Assembly (NCBI GenBank): GCA_947259975.1
Contig: CAMYOD010000074.1
Span: 124,001 to 188,000 of the forward strand
Reading direction: 5' to 3'
DNA from: an uncultured Gammaproteobacteria bacterium
GTDB taxonomy: Bacteria; Pseudomonadota; Gammaproteobacteria; HyVt-429
Length of the DNA stretch: 64,000 bases
Below, in pieces: positions 47,587 to 55,367 of the stretch. The notes under the pieces are model-generated. The model was not told where the DNA came from and ran no database searches. It worked only from the letters and a program-made list of their open reading frames with translations. The position numbers and the translations under genes are program-made. Positions within the stretch are counted from its first letter, which is position 1; each line of letters begins with the position of its first letter.

Positions 47587-48983
47587 CCGCAAACACCATC
47601 GAACTCATGCACAAGGGTCTGACCCGTATCCAGGGTCCGTTGCTGTTCGTCAAGAATGTTTCGGGCGTAGGCCTTTATGAGAGTGTCGAAGTCATGGCGT
47701 CCGATGGTCGGCAGCGGGTTGGGCGGGTTGTATCCGTCGATCAGGACAACGTCGTCGTCGAAGTGTTTCAGGGTGTGGACGGATTGTCGCTGAGCGAGAC
47801 GCGCTTACGGTTTCTCGGCCAGCCCATCATGCTCGACGTCGGCAAGGGCATGCTCGGCCGCGTCTTTAACGGTATCGGTAAGCCCCTCGATGGCGGCCCC
47901 CGGGTCAGCGCCGAGGTGCGTCTGCCGATTCAGGGCAATGCCATCAATCCGGTGCGGCGCATGGTGCCGAAAGAGTTTATCGAGACGGGCATTTCGAGCA
48001 TCGATATCATGAATTCCCTGGTGCGCGGCCAGAAGCTGCCGATCTTCTCCGGCAGTGGTCTGAGTCATGACCAGCTGGCATCGCAGGTGGCGCGCTTCGC
48101 CCGTCTCCGCGGCGGCGAGGCTGAGCAGTTCGCGGTGGTCTTTGCCGCCATTGGCGTGACTTTTGACACCGCCGAACGCTTTCGGCGGGAAATGGATGAA
48201 TACGGTGCCCTGGAGCGCATCGCGTTGTTCCTGAACCTGGCGAGTGATCCAAGCACCGAGCGCCTGTTGACACCGCGGGTGGCATTGACCGCGGCCGAGT
48301 ACCTGGCCTACAAGGAAGGCCGGCATGTGCTGGTCGTGTTGACCGACATGACTAACTATTGTGAGGCCTTACGCGAGGTCTCGTCGAGTCATGACGAAAT
48401 TCCCAGCCGCAAGGGGTATCCCGGCTATATGTATTCGGATCTGTCAACAATTTACGAGCGCGCCGGTCGGATCATTGGTCGCGACGGATCTGTCACCCAG
48501 TTGCCTATTCTGAGTATGCCGAACGACGACATCACTCACCCGATTCCCGATCTCTCCGGCTATATTACCGAAGGTCAGGTCGTATTGGATCGGGATCTGG
48601 ATCGACGTGGGATCTTTCCGCCCGTCAAACTGTTGCCGTCTTTGTCGCGGCTAATGAATGAGGGAATCGGCAAAGGCCTCACGGACCCGGATCACCCGAT
48701 TCTTGCCTTGCAGCTGTACGCCGCATATGCACAGGCGCATCGACTGCGGTTGCTGTCCAGCGTGGTCGGCGAGGAGGGTCTATCGTCGGCGGATCGATTG
48801 ATTCTTCGCTTCGGCGACGCTATGGAACAAAAGTTCATTCACCAGGGCGGTGAGCGCCGGACGCTTGAGGAGAGCATGGATATCGGGTGGCAACTGCTGG
48901 CAGAGCTGCCCGATGAGGCGCTGCTGCGCCTGTCGGAAGATCAGCTCGACCGGCAAATTCGAGGACGCCGCCATGCCCGCTAA
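47583..48983 (+). CDS. V/A-type ATPase non-catalytic subunit B
   Basis: The 466-residue regulatory subunit lacks a full P-loop: the equivalent region reads FSGSGLSHDQLA, as in V/A-type B subunits. Other family marks are TDMTNYCEALREVSSSHDEIPSRKGYPGYMYSDL and LPILSMPNDDITHPIPDL. It overlaps subunit A by four bases and subunit D by eleven, showing tight translational coupling. Confidence 0.96.
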   Translation: MTANTIELMHKGLTRIQGPLLFVKNVSGVGLYESVEVMASDGRQRVGRVVSVDQDNVVVEVFQGVDGLSLSETRLRFLGQPIMLDVGKGMLGRVFNGIGKPLDGGPRVSAEVRLPIQGNAINPVRRMVPKEFIETGISSIDIMNSLVRGQKLPIFSGSGLSHDQLASQVARFARLRGGEAEQFAVVFAAIGVTFDTAERFRREMDEYGALERIALFLNLASDPSTERLLTPRVALTAAEYLAYKEGRHVLVVLTDMTNYCEALREVSSSHDEIPSRKGYPGYMYSDLSTIYERAGRIIGRDGSVTQLPILSMPNDDITHPIPDLSGYITEGQVVLDRDLDRRGIFPPVKLLPSLSRLMNEGIGKGLTDPDHPILALQLYAAYAQAHRLRLLSSVVGEEGLSSADRLILRFGDAMEQKFIHQGGERRTLEESMDIGWQLLAELPDEALLRLSEDQLDRQIRGRRHAR

Positions 48984-49584
48984 CGAAGCCAACAAGGCAG
49001 CGCTGCTCGAGAGCCGGGAGGAGCACAGCCTGGTCACCCAGGGCAAGGAAATACTGGAAGAACAGAGAGACCTGCTTGCCCACAAGATCATCGAGTTGAT
49101 CCAGATCGCCGAGCGCACCCAGGCGGAGTATGCCGACGCATTCGACGCGGCGCGACGCGCGGTCAGGCAGGCGCTGGTGCGGCACGGCACACATGGACTT
49201 GCGTCATTCACTGCCAACGAAACCGCGTTACCGGAAACCGGCTGGCGCTTGCGCAATGTGTTTGGCACCCAACTCGCAGCCCTCGAAACCGAGCCGACGC
49301 GGGTACCGCCCCGCGAGCTGGGCGACGGTTGGGAAGCGTCCCTGGAACTGGAGCGGGCGTTGTTGACCTTTCACCGGCTCATGGAACTAAGCGTTCACAT
49401 GGCCGCGCTGGGCAACAATCTGGACCGTTTGACGGCGGCATTCGCACGCACCGATCGGCGCGTGAATGCCCTGGAAAACATTATCATTCCGGAATTGCGC
49501 GCAAGTATTGACGAGGTGGAACAATATCTGGAGGAAATGGACCGGGAGAATCTGGTGCGGGCCCATTTGGCGAAAAGACACTAG
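48973..49584 (+). CDS. V/A-type ATPase subunit D (central shaft)
   Basis: The 203-residue D subunit forms the rotating shaft. Its N-terminal half begins with the long helix (LESREEHSLVTQGKEILEEQRDLL) and the C-terminal helix contains NALENIIIPELRASIDEVEQYLEEMDRE, the standard D pattern. The ATG at 48973 lies inside the end of subunit B. The operon ends here. Confidence 0.93.
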   Translation: MPANEANKAALLESREEHSLVTQGKEILEEQRDLLAHKIIELIQIAERTQAEYADAFDAARRAVRQALVRHGTHGLASFTANETALPETGWRLRNVFGTQLAALETEPTRVPPRELGDGWEASLELERALLTFHRLMELSVHMAALGNNLDRLTAAFARTDRRVNALENIIIPELRASIDEVEQYLEEMDRENLVRAHLAKRH

Positions 49585-49612
49585 CCGATGTGTGCGATTG
49601 GCGCTGGCCGAT

Positions 49613-49626
49613 TTGATTTGCATCAA
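49613..49626. promoter_or_regulatory. Perfect FNR/Anr palindrome in a convergent gap
   Basis: TTGATTTGCATCAA matches the FNR consensus at all ten positions. It lies between the ends of the ATPase subunit D gene and the convergent cytochrome c gene, where no promoter is expected. On the plus strand TAACGT at 49649-49654 has class II -10 spacing. A plus-strand transcript would run antisense to the cytochrome and then reach hypC at 50091. Confidence 0.65.
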
Positions 49627-49665
49627 AGAACCGCATTCACGTCCGTCCTAACGTGAGAAACCGTG

Positions 49666-49929
49666 TTAGCGTATCTCGGTGCTTATATATTCGGTCAGTA
49701 TGCCGAGTTCCTGCTCGGAGAGCTCGAAACGGTGTTGATGGATGTCACCGCTACGCAACAGGGCCGCAAGCCGGTCCGCGGGCATGGCCAATCGTTCCGG
49801 GTTCGTTCCATGACAGCGGGCGCAGCGCTCCTGATACAGGTTCGCACCTTCGGCCGTGTCGGCCAATATGGCGCGGCTGTTGAATGCTGCTGTCGCCAAC
49901 AGCAATAGTGCGCCGATACTTAAGATCAA
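49666..49929 (-). CDS. Small monoheme cytochrome c
   Basis: An 87-residue c-type cytochrome with a signal peptide (about 1-24), one heme motif CARCH (36-40) and a short C-terminal domain with no clear Met ligand motif. The start is TTG with no obvious ribosome binding site, so it could lie elsewhere. Its neighbours (ATPase, hydrogenase maturation, multiheme cytochromes) suggest a small periplasmic electron carrier, but no partner can be named. An FNR-driven plus-strand transcript could run antisense to it. Confidence 0.7.
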   Translation of the reverse strand: MILSIGALLLLATAAFNSRAILADTAEGANLYQERCARCHGTNPERLAMPADRLAALLRSGDIHQHRFELSEQELGILTEYISTEIR

Positions 49930-50043
49930 GTGGTTAATAAGAGTATGATTTCATGGGTCGTGTCCAGCAACAAGGTTGTGCGGCTCATCTACGCGCGCCG
50001 CGGCGGGGTGGCTGGTCTCGCCATAGAGTATTTCGGTTAACGA

Positions 50044-50073
50044 CGCACTCGCAATTCGGATGACGCGAGTGCG
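50044..50073 (+). repeat. 9-base inverted repeat ahead of hypC
   Basis: The arms CGCACTCGC (50044-50052) and GCGAGTGCG (50065-50073) are perfect complements, with a 12-base loop, ending three bases before the hypC Shine-Dalgarno sequence. The hairpin could affect hypC translation, serve as an operator, or terminate an upstream transcript partially. Confidence 0.5.
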
Positions 50074-50090
50074 GTTGGAGATTTGATTCA

Positions 50091-50357
50091 ATGTGTCTTG
50101 GGATTCCGATGCAGGTGAGCGAGATCGACGGCTTTGTCGCGCGTTGCGAGGCGAAGGGTGTGGAGCGTGAAGTGAATCTGTTCATGATGCCGGAAGGCGA
50201 GGTACAACCCGGCGATTTCGTCATGGTCCATGTCGGTTACGCCATCCAGAAGATGAGCGAGGAAGAGGCCCGTTCCGCCTGGGAGCTGTACGACGAGATG
50301 CTCGCCGCGGAGGATGCCGCCGTGGTGATTCCAGCGCCAGGGCTGCCCGATGCATGA
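50091..50357 (+). CDS. hypC: Hydrogenase maturation chaperone HypC
   Basis: HypC carries the Fe(CN)2CO unit with HypD and hands it to the large subunit. The 88-residue protein starts MCLGIPMQ with the essential Cys2, and has DFVMVHVGYAIQKM typical of HypC. It leads the hypCABD set; hypA overlaps it by eight bases. Confidence 0.95.
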   Translation: MCLGIPMQVSEIDGFVARCEAKGVEREVNLFMMPEGEVQPGDFVMVHVGYAIQKMSEEEARSAWELYDEMLAAEDAAVVIPAPGLPDA

Positions 50358-50769
50358 ACTCGCTGTCTGTCAGGGACTGCTCGACCAGGTGACGCGGATC
50401 GCCCATGAGCATGCCGCGCAACGTGTGGATCGTATCGTGTTGCGTATCGGGCCCCTGTCGGGTATCGAACTGCCGTTGCTCGAACAGGCCTTTACCCTGG
50501 CGCGGGCAGGTACGGTAGCGCAAGACGCGGAATTGCATACCGAGGCGGCAGCGATCCGTGTGCACTGCGAGACCTGCGGCGCCGAGACCGACGCGCAGAT
50601 CAACCGGCTCTTGTGCGGCGAGTGTGGGGATTATCATACGCGGCTCGTGAGCGGCGATGAGATGTTGTTGGTCAGTCTGGAGCTCGTCACGGATGAGCGA
50701 GATAAAGGCAACAAAGATTCAAGTTTCAAGATACAAGATACAAGTAATGAAAAGACAAGTACCTTGTAA
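50350..50769 (+). CDS. hypA: Hydrogenase nickel insertion protein HypA
   Basis: HypA, with HypB, inserts nickel. The start MHELAVCQG holds the Ni-binding His2, and zinc motifs are CETCG and CGECG (about 77-98). The core matches HypA up to about residue 115 (LVSLELVTDE). The remaining tail (RDKGNKDSSFKIQDTSNEK and after) has no family homology; it is translated from the heptad repeat element at 50717-50794, which seems to have removed the original stop. A tolerated C-terminal extension is likely. Confidence 0.93.
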   Translation: MHELAVCQGLLDQVTRIAHEHAAQRVDRIVLRIGPLSGIELPLLEQAFTLARAGTVAQDAELHTEAAAIRVHCETCGAETDAQINRLLCGECGDYHTRLVSGDEMLLVSLELVTDERDKGNKDSSFKIQDTSNEKTSTL

Positions 50770-50794
50770 CTTGAAACTTGTATCTTGCAACTGT
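50717..50794. repeat. Heptad-repeat hairpin element, copy 1 (end of hypA)
   Basis: Sequence built of CAAGNTN heptads (CAAGTTT, CAAGATA and variants) followed by its inverted counterpart, so it folds into an imperfect hairpin. The end is CTTGCAACTGTTA. Its left arm lies in the hypA reading frame. Two more members occur at 58836-58912 and 59968-60140. Confidence 0.75.
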
Positions 50795-50810
50795 TATTCG
50801 GAGATAACCC

Positions 50811-51629
50811 ATGTGCGACACCTGCGGCTGTAACGTAACCCCCGGCAACGAACATCTCGTGCGTGCCGACGGCAAACATGCGCATACCGCCGACGGTAAG
50901 GCGGCAGTGCAGGTCCTGAGCAGCCTGTTGTCCGAGAACGACCACCAGGCCGCCCACAACCGGGAACACTTCGACCGCCATCAGGTGTTGTCGGTGAATC
51001 TGATGTCATCGCCGGGTGCGGGCAAGACCGCGCTGCTCGAGGCCACCATTGAGGCGCTGCAGGACGAATATCGCATCGGTGTGGTCGAGGGGGATCTGGA
51101 AACCGAGAACGACGCGGAGCGAATCCGGGCCCGCGGTGTGCCGGCAATTCAAATCACCACCGGCAGCGCCTGTCATCTGGATGCGCATATGGTGCACGCT
51201 GCACTGCATAAGCTCGACCTGGATGCGCTGGATATCATTTTCATTGAAAACGTCGGCAATCTGGTGTGTCCGGCCAGTTTTGATCTGGGCCATCACCGTA
51301 ACGTGACCTTGTTATCGATTACCGAAGGCGACGACAAGCCGGCGAAGTACCCGGTAATGTTCCGCGCCGCGGACGCGGTCTTGCTGTCGAAGACCGACCT
51401 GTTGCCGGTCATCGAAGAATTCTCCGTAGCGCGTGCCGCAAACGGCTTGCGCAATCTCGCCAGTCGCGCGCCGCTACTCCAGCTGTCGAGCAAGACCGGC
51501 GCCGGTATCGGGGCCTGGCTCGATTGGCTGCGCGGCGAGGTGCGCGATCAAAGGCAACGGGTCGGTGCCGGCGAGACCCTGAAGCCGGCGATTCAGCAGG
51601 ACGGCCTCAAGCTGCACGCGCAGGGATGA
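50811..51629 (+). CDS. hypB: Hydrogenase nickel GTPase HypB
   Basis: HypB is the GTPase that delivers nickel. The 272-residue protein starts MCDTCGC with an N-terminal CxxCGC nickel site, then a short His-containing stretch (about 20-40) and the GTPase domain with SSPGAGKTALLE, EGDLETEND, a metal-binding SACHLDAHM and NLVCPASFDL. Guanine-specificity is in SKTDLLP. A Ni-storing His-rich N-terminus is absent. Confidence 0.95.
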   Translation: MCDTCGCNVTPGNEHLVRADGKHAHTADGKAAVQVLSSLLSENDHQAAHNREHFDRHQVLSVNLMSSPGAGKTALLEATIEALQDEYRIGVVEGDLETENDAERIRARGVPAIQITTGSACHLDAHMVHAALHKLDLDALDIIFIENVGNLVCPASFDLGHHRNVTLLSITEGDDKPAKYPVMFRAADAVLLSKTDLLPVIEEFSVARAANGLRNLASRAPLLQLSSKTGAGIGAWLDWLRGEVRDQRQRVGAGETLKPAIQQDGLKLHAQG

Positions 51630-51654
51630 GCGCGGGCTAAGTCAAGAATCAGCA

Positions 51655-52761
51655 ATGGCGGCAACGGCAAAAGAATGGCTCCAACGTATCCGCGGTCTTG
51701 AGCTGCCGGAACGGGTACGCATCATGAATGTCTGCGGTGGTCACGAACGCTCCATCACCCAGGCGGGACTGCGCAGCGCGTTGCCGCATAATATCGAACT
51801 GATTCCCGGGCCGGGCTGCCCGGTATGCATCTGCCCGGAAGAGGATGTGTATGAGGCGATTCAGCTCGCGCTCAACGAGGACATCATTCTGGTGGCCTTC
51901 GGTGACATGTTGCGGGTGCCGGTGAACGCGCCGAAACGAGAGCCACGCAGCCTGGAACAGGCGAAGGCGGCCGGCGCCGATATTCGCCCCATCGCCTCAC
52001 CCACCGAGGCCGTGCGTGTTGCCAACGAGAACCCGGATAACACCGTGGTGTTTTTCGCCGCCGGCTTCGAAACCACCACGGCGCCGGTGGCCGCCATGGT
52101 ACAGGAAGGCATCCCCGCCAACCTGCTCCTGTTATTATCCGGTCGCCTGACCTGGCCCGCGGTGGCCATGTTGCTTGAATCCGGTACGCCCGGTTTCGAT
52201 ACGCTGGTGGCGCCGGGACATGTCGCCACGGTGATGGGTCCGGAGGAATGGCAGTTTGTCGTCGACAAACATCAGCTGCCGGCGGCGGTGTCCGGCTTTA
52301 CCCCGGTCAGCCTGTTGGCCGCGTTCTACTCGACCCTACGGCAGTTTATCGACGGCAAACGGTTCCTCGACAACTGTTATCCGGAGGTGGTGAAGCCGGG
52401 CGGTAACCCGCAGGCGCAGTCGCATCTTGGCAAGTCCATGGAAGTGGTGGACGCGACCTGGCGCGGTATCGGCGTGATCCCGCAATCCGGTTTTGCCTTG
52501 CGTGAGCAATACGCGGCGCATGATGTCCGTAAGACGTTTCCGTCGTACGCGGATGATTCGCGCAAGCGTGTGGGCGAGATGCCGCCGGGCTGTCAGTGTG
52601 CCGAGGTGGTGCTCGGCAAGATCTACCCGAATCAGTGCAAGATCTTCGGCGTCGGCTGTAATCCGCGCCACCCGATTGGGCCGTGCATGGTGTCCGACGA
52701 AGGGGCTTGCCGCATCTGGTGGGCCGCCGGCGTGCGTGAGCCGGAGAAGGCATCCGCGTGA
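51655..52761 (+). CDS. hypD: Hydrogenase maturation protein HypD
   Basis: HypD with HypC assembles the iron-cyanide-carbonyl unit. The 368-residue protein has CGGHERSI (Cys about 24-30), GPGCPVCICPEED, and the C-terminal [4Fe-4S] Cys set PPGCQCAEVV, CKIFGVGCNP, GPCMVSDEGAC. The order after hypB is standard. The stop overlaps the start of the nickel transporter gene by four bases. Confidence 0.95.
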   Translation: MAATAKEWLQRIRGLELPERVRIMNVCGGHERSITQAGLRSALPHNIELIPGPGCPVCICPEEDVYEAIQLALNEDIILVAFGDMLRVPVNAPKREPRSLEQAKAAGADIRPIASPTEAVRVANENPDNTVVFFAAGFETTTAPVAAMVQEGIPANLLLLLSGRLTWPAVAMLLESGTPGFDTLVAPGHVATVMGPEEWQFVVDKHQLPAAVSGFTPVSLLAAFYSTLRQFIDGKRFLDNCYPEVVKPGGNPQAQSHLGKSMEVVDATWRGIGVIPQSGFALREQYAAHDVRKTFPSYADDSRKRVGEMPPGCQCAEVVLGKIYPNQCKIFGVGCNPRHPIGPCMVSDEGACRIWWAAGVREPEKASA

Positions 52762-53462
52762 GTGAGTTGTTCTTCGTAATGGCGGCCGGTTTCGTGCTGG
52801 GCCTGTTGCACAGTATGGACCCGGACCATCTCGCCGCCATGTCCACCCTCATTGGCCGGGTGCGCGGCACCCGGGCCGCCGACTTTATTAAAGGACTGCA
52901 CTGGGGTATCGGTCACACCCTTGTCCTGGCCCTGTTTGGTACCGTGCTCGTGGCGACGGGCAGCGGGCTGAGCGGTTACACGGAACGGCTGTTCGAAGCC
53001 GGCGTCGGCGTGCTGCTCGTCTACCTGGGCCTGCGGCGACTGCGCGACGCGCGCCGCGGACCCCACCAGCACGCCCACCGGCATGGCGACATCGAGCACG
53101 TCCACTTCCATATTCATCCACCGCATGAGGCGCACGGGTTGCCACAGGCGCATGCCGGACACAGCCATGCGCCGCTATGGATCGGCATACTGCACGGCCT
53201 GGCCGGTACCGGTGGCGTCATGGTGTTGTTGCCGGCAGTGGTGATCGAGAATCTTGCCATGTACCTGACCTATGTCGCGGCGTTCGGTATCGGCAGTGTC
53301 GTCAGCATGGGTGCATTCTGTGCCGGTGCGGGCCGCTTCGCCGGTGTATTGCAGGATCGTCACCGGAATGCCGGCCGTTGGCTGGCGGCTGCTGCCGGCA
53401 GTTTGAGTCTTGCCGTGGGCCTGTTCTGGATAGCCAATTCCGCGACACCGTTTCTCGCCTAG
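52758..53462 (+). CDS. Nickel/cobalt permease (NiCoT-like/UreH-type)
   Basis: A 234-residue membrane protein with about six helices and the NiCoT signature HX4DH (HSMDPDH, about residues 16-22) plus a GIGHT motif (about 52-56). A cytoplasmic His-rich loop (HQHAHRHGDIEHVHFHIHPP, about 114-133) may bind nickel. It is encoded within the hyp operon, so it most likely supplies nickel to HypA/HypB. Proteins of this fold can import or export, and sequence does not settle the direction. Confidence 0.85.
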   Translation: MSELFFVMAAGFVLGLLHSMDPDHLAAMSTLIGRVRGTRAADFIKGLHWGIGHTLVLALFGTVLVATGSGLSGYTERLFEAGVGVLLVYLGLRRLRDARRGPHQHAHRHGDIEHVHFHIHPPHEAHGLPQAHAGHSHAPLWIGILHGLAGTGGVMVLLPAVVIENLAMYLTYVAAFGIGSVVSMGAFCAGAGRFAGVLQDRHRNAGRWLAAAAGSLSLAVGLFWIANSATPFLA

Positions 53463-53535
53463 TGCGCCGCGCAGACTTTTCGCGCAATACCTAGCCAGCA
53501 TATTAGCGTGCGCTAATTCTTCGGCCCTTCATCGC

Positions 53536-53576
53536 TTGATCGAGATCAAGGTAGTGCAGATGGTCTGCTGTAGCCT
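53536..53576 (+). promoter_or_regulatory. FNR/Anr class II promoter of the octaheme cytochrome gene
   Basis: TTGATCGAGATCAA (53536-53549) is a perfect FNR consensus. A weak -10-like TAGCCT (53571-53576) lies about 29 bases from the centre, giving class II spacing. The cytochrome gene begins at 53632 after a strong GGAGGAG site, so the pair of cytochrome genes should be turned on anaerobically. Confidence 0.8.
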
Positions 53577-53631
53577 TGATGGCTAGACAAGAAGCAGTCA
53601 ATGATCCTTTCGGATCCGGAGGAGGAGTCTG

Positions 53632-54807
53632 ATGCGCACGGTGCAACGTTGTGTTTCGTTTGTTTTCGCCGCGACCCTGATCACGCTCGGCATTTCCCTC
53701 AAGACGCTCGCCGCGACCGACGACGCCAGTTATGTCGGTTCGGATCAGTGCCAGGAGTGTCACCAGAAGATCTACAAGACCTGGAGGCAGACCCTGCATT
53801 CGCAAATGGCGCGGGACGTCAGCAAGGATCCTCGCGCCATTGTCGGCGATTTCGAAACTCCATCGGATGTACGTACCTTCACCAGGGACCAGGTGGTCTA
53901 TACCATCGGTAATCAATGGAAACAGCGTTACATCACCCGCATCGACAACGAGCTCTATATCCTGCCGGCGCAATACAACCTCGAGACCGGCGAGTGGAAA
54001 CCCTATCATGCCAAGGACTGGAAGGAGCGCCCGTGGCTAAAGAAGTGTGGTGGCTGCCACGTCACCGGCCTCAATTACGAGGCGCGGTCGTTCGTCGAAC
54101 CGGCGGTGGGCTGCGAGGCCTGCCACGGGCCCGGCAGCAAACATGTCACCGCCAAGGGCCCGAAGCAGCTTGACGGCACCATCGTCAATCCGGCGAACCT
54201 GCCGGTGGGTCTGCAGGTGCAGGTATGCGGTGCGTGTCACACCCGCGGCAAGGACCCCAGTGGACAACACGGTTTTCCCAAGGATTTCCGTCCCGGTATG
54301 ACGCTGGTCAATCTGTACAAGCCGATCACGCCGGAAACGGCGGCCAAGAAGTTCTGGCCGAACGGGCATTCCAAATCGCATCATCAACAGTATCTCGATT
54401 GGCAGCAGAGTGCGCATGCGAAAGAAGGTGTAACCTGTATTTCCTGTCATACGGTGCACGATACCGGGGCGGCGACCCGTTACCAGACCCGGTTACCGGG
54501 AGACAAGCTGTGCCTCAATTGCCATACGCCCGTGAACACACCGACCCGTTCCCACAGCCTGCATGATTTCAACGGCTGCATCGGCTGCCACATGGCAAAG
54601 GTGGTCAAGAGCGCGGTGTCGGGGGATCTGCATGATCACACCATGAAGGTCATTCAACCCAAGGAGTCCATCGCCTACGGTGGCCTGAATAAGCAGCCCA
54701 ACAGCTGCAACACCTGTCACTACCACAAAGACCACGCTCCGGAGGATCTGCAGCAGGCGCTGGACAAGGTGAAGGCGAAGGACGGCCTGGCGCGGAGCGG
54801 CAACTGA
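53632..54807 (+). CDS. Octaheme c-type cytochrome (cytochrome c554-like domain)
   Basis: A 391-residue exported protein with a signal peptide ending near residue 28 and eight CxxCH heme sites (Cys 40, 139, 161, 199, 269, 294, 316, 359). The start of the mature chain, YVGSDQCQECHQKIYKTW, resembles the cytochrome c554/multiheme domain. It is followed by a NapC/NirT-type gene that overlaps its stop (TGATG). The pair could form a quinol-fed periplasmic reductase or electron conduit. No CxxCK-type catalytic heme is seen, so NrfA, octaheme nitrite reductase and octaheme tetrathionate reductase are not supported. Confidence 0.85.
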   Translation: MRTVQRCVSFVFAATLITLGISLKTLAATDDASYVGSDQCQECHQKIYKTWRQTLHSQMARDVSKDPRAIVGDFETPSDVRTFTRDQVVYTIGNQWKQRYITRIDNELYILPAQYNLETGEWKPYHAKDWKERPWLKKCGGCHVTGLNYEARSFVEPAVGCEACHGPGSKHVTAKGPKQLDGTIVNPANLPVGLQVQVCGACHTRGKDPSGQHGFPKDFRPGMTLVNLYKPITPETAAKKFWPNGHSKSHHQQYLDWQQSAHAKEGVTCISCHTVHDTGAATRYQTRLPGDKLCLNCHTPVNTPTRSHSLHDFNGCIGCHMAKVVKSAVSGDLHDHTMKVIQPKESIAYGGLNKQPNSCNTCHYHKDHAPEDLQQALDKVKAKDGLARSGN

Positions 54808-55364
54808 TGGCGCGTCGACCCCTGGTATTCGGACTGGGGGTGGGCGGAATCATTACAGTGATCGTGCTGGCGATGATCGCGGGCGCGGTCAGTACCGCCT
54901 ACACTTCATCTTCCACCTTCTGCGCCAACTGCCACGAGATGACCACGCGCTACGTCTCCTGGACCCGCTCGACGCACGCGGCCGTGGAGTGCATGGACTG
55001 CCATGCCGGCGTGGGTCTCACTGGATATATCAAGGCCAAGTTGGGCGGTCTCCAACAGGCCTGGCAGCACAATTTTGGCGAGATCGGCAACATCGTCGCC
55101 CACGTCGAAGATCCCGTGTGCATGAAGTGTCACTATTTCAGCAAGGACCCGCAGTACAGCCACGACCCACAGTTCGGCAACGACCGCTTATTCGTTCCCA
55201 GCAAACTCCATCAAGCCCACTTCGCGGACGCCGATTCCATCTGCACCGCGTGTCATGTCGGCATGGTGCATGGCTCCGTGGTCACCGGCGGCGTCCCCAT
55301 CAAGCAGCGCGTCTGTGACGAATGTCATGTGCGCAAGAAGGTGTACGTAGAGGCGAAACTGTAA
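54807..55364 (+). CDS. NapC/NirT-family pentaheme quinol dehydrogenase
   Basis: A 185-residue membrane-anchored cytochrome with one N-terminal helix (about 6-30) and five CxxCH motifs (Cys 39, 62, 105, 146, 170). This fits the NapC/NirT/NrfH group, although four hemes are typical, so the fifth is notable. It oxidises quinol and passes electrons to the partner cytochrome encoded upstream. The genes overlap, so they are cotranslated from the FNR promoter. Confidence 0.9.
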   Translation: MARRPLVFGLGVGGIITVIVLAMIAGAVSTAYTSSSTFCANCHEMTTRYVSWTRSTHAAVECMDCHAGVGLTGYIKAKLGGLQQAWQHNFGEIGNIVAHVEDPVCMKCHYFSKDPQYSHDPQFGNDRLFVPSKLHQAHFADADSICTACHVGMVHGSVVTGGVPIKQRVCDECHVRKKVYVEAKL

Positions 55365-55367
55365 TGG

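Noticed and set aside
49663-49908. Plus-strand ORF of 81 residues over the cytochrome c gene
   Set aside because: It is the antisense of a convincing CxxCH cytochrome with a signal peptide and has no family features.
53632-54807. NrfA or octaheme nitrite/tetrathionate reductase identity
   Set aside because: All eight sites are CxxCH; no CxxCK catalytic heme and the length is too short for octaheme nitrite reductase.
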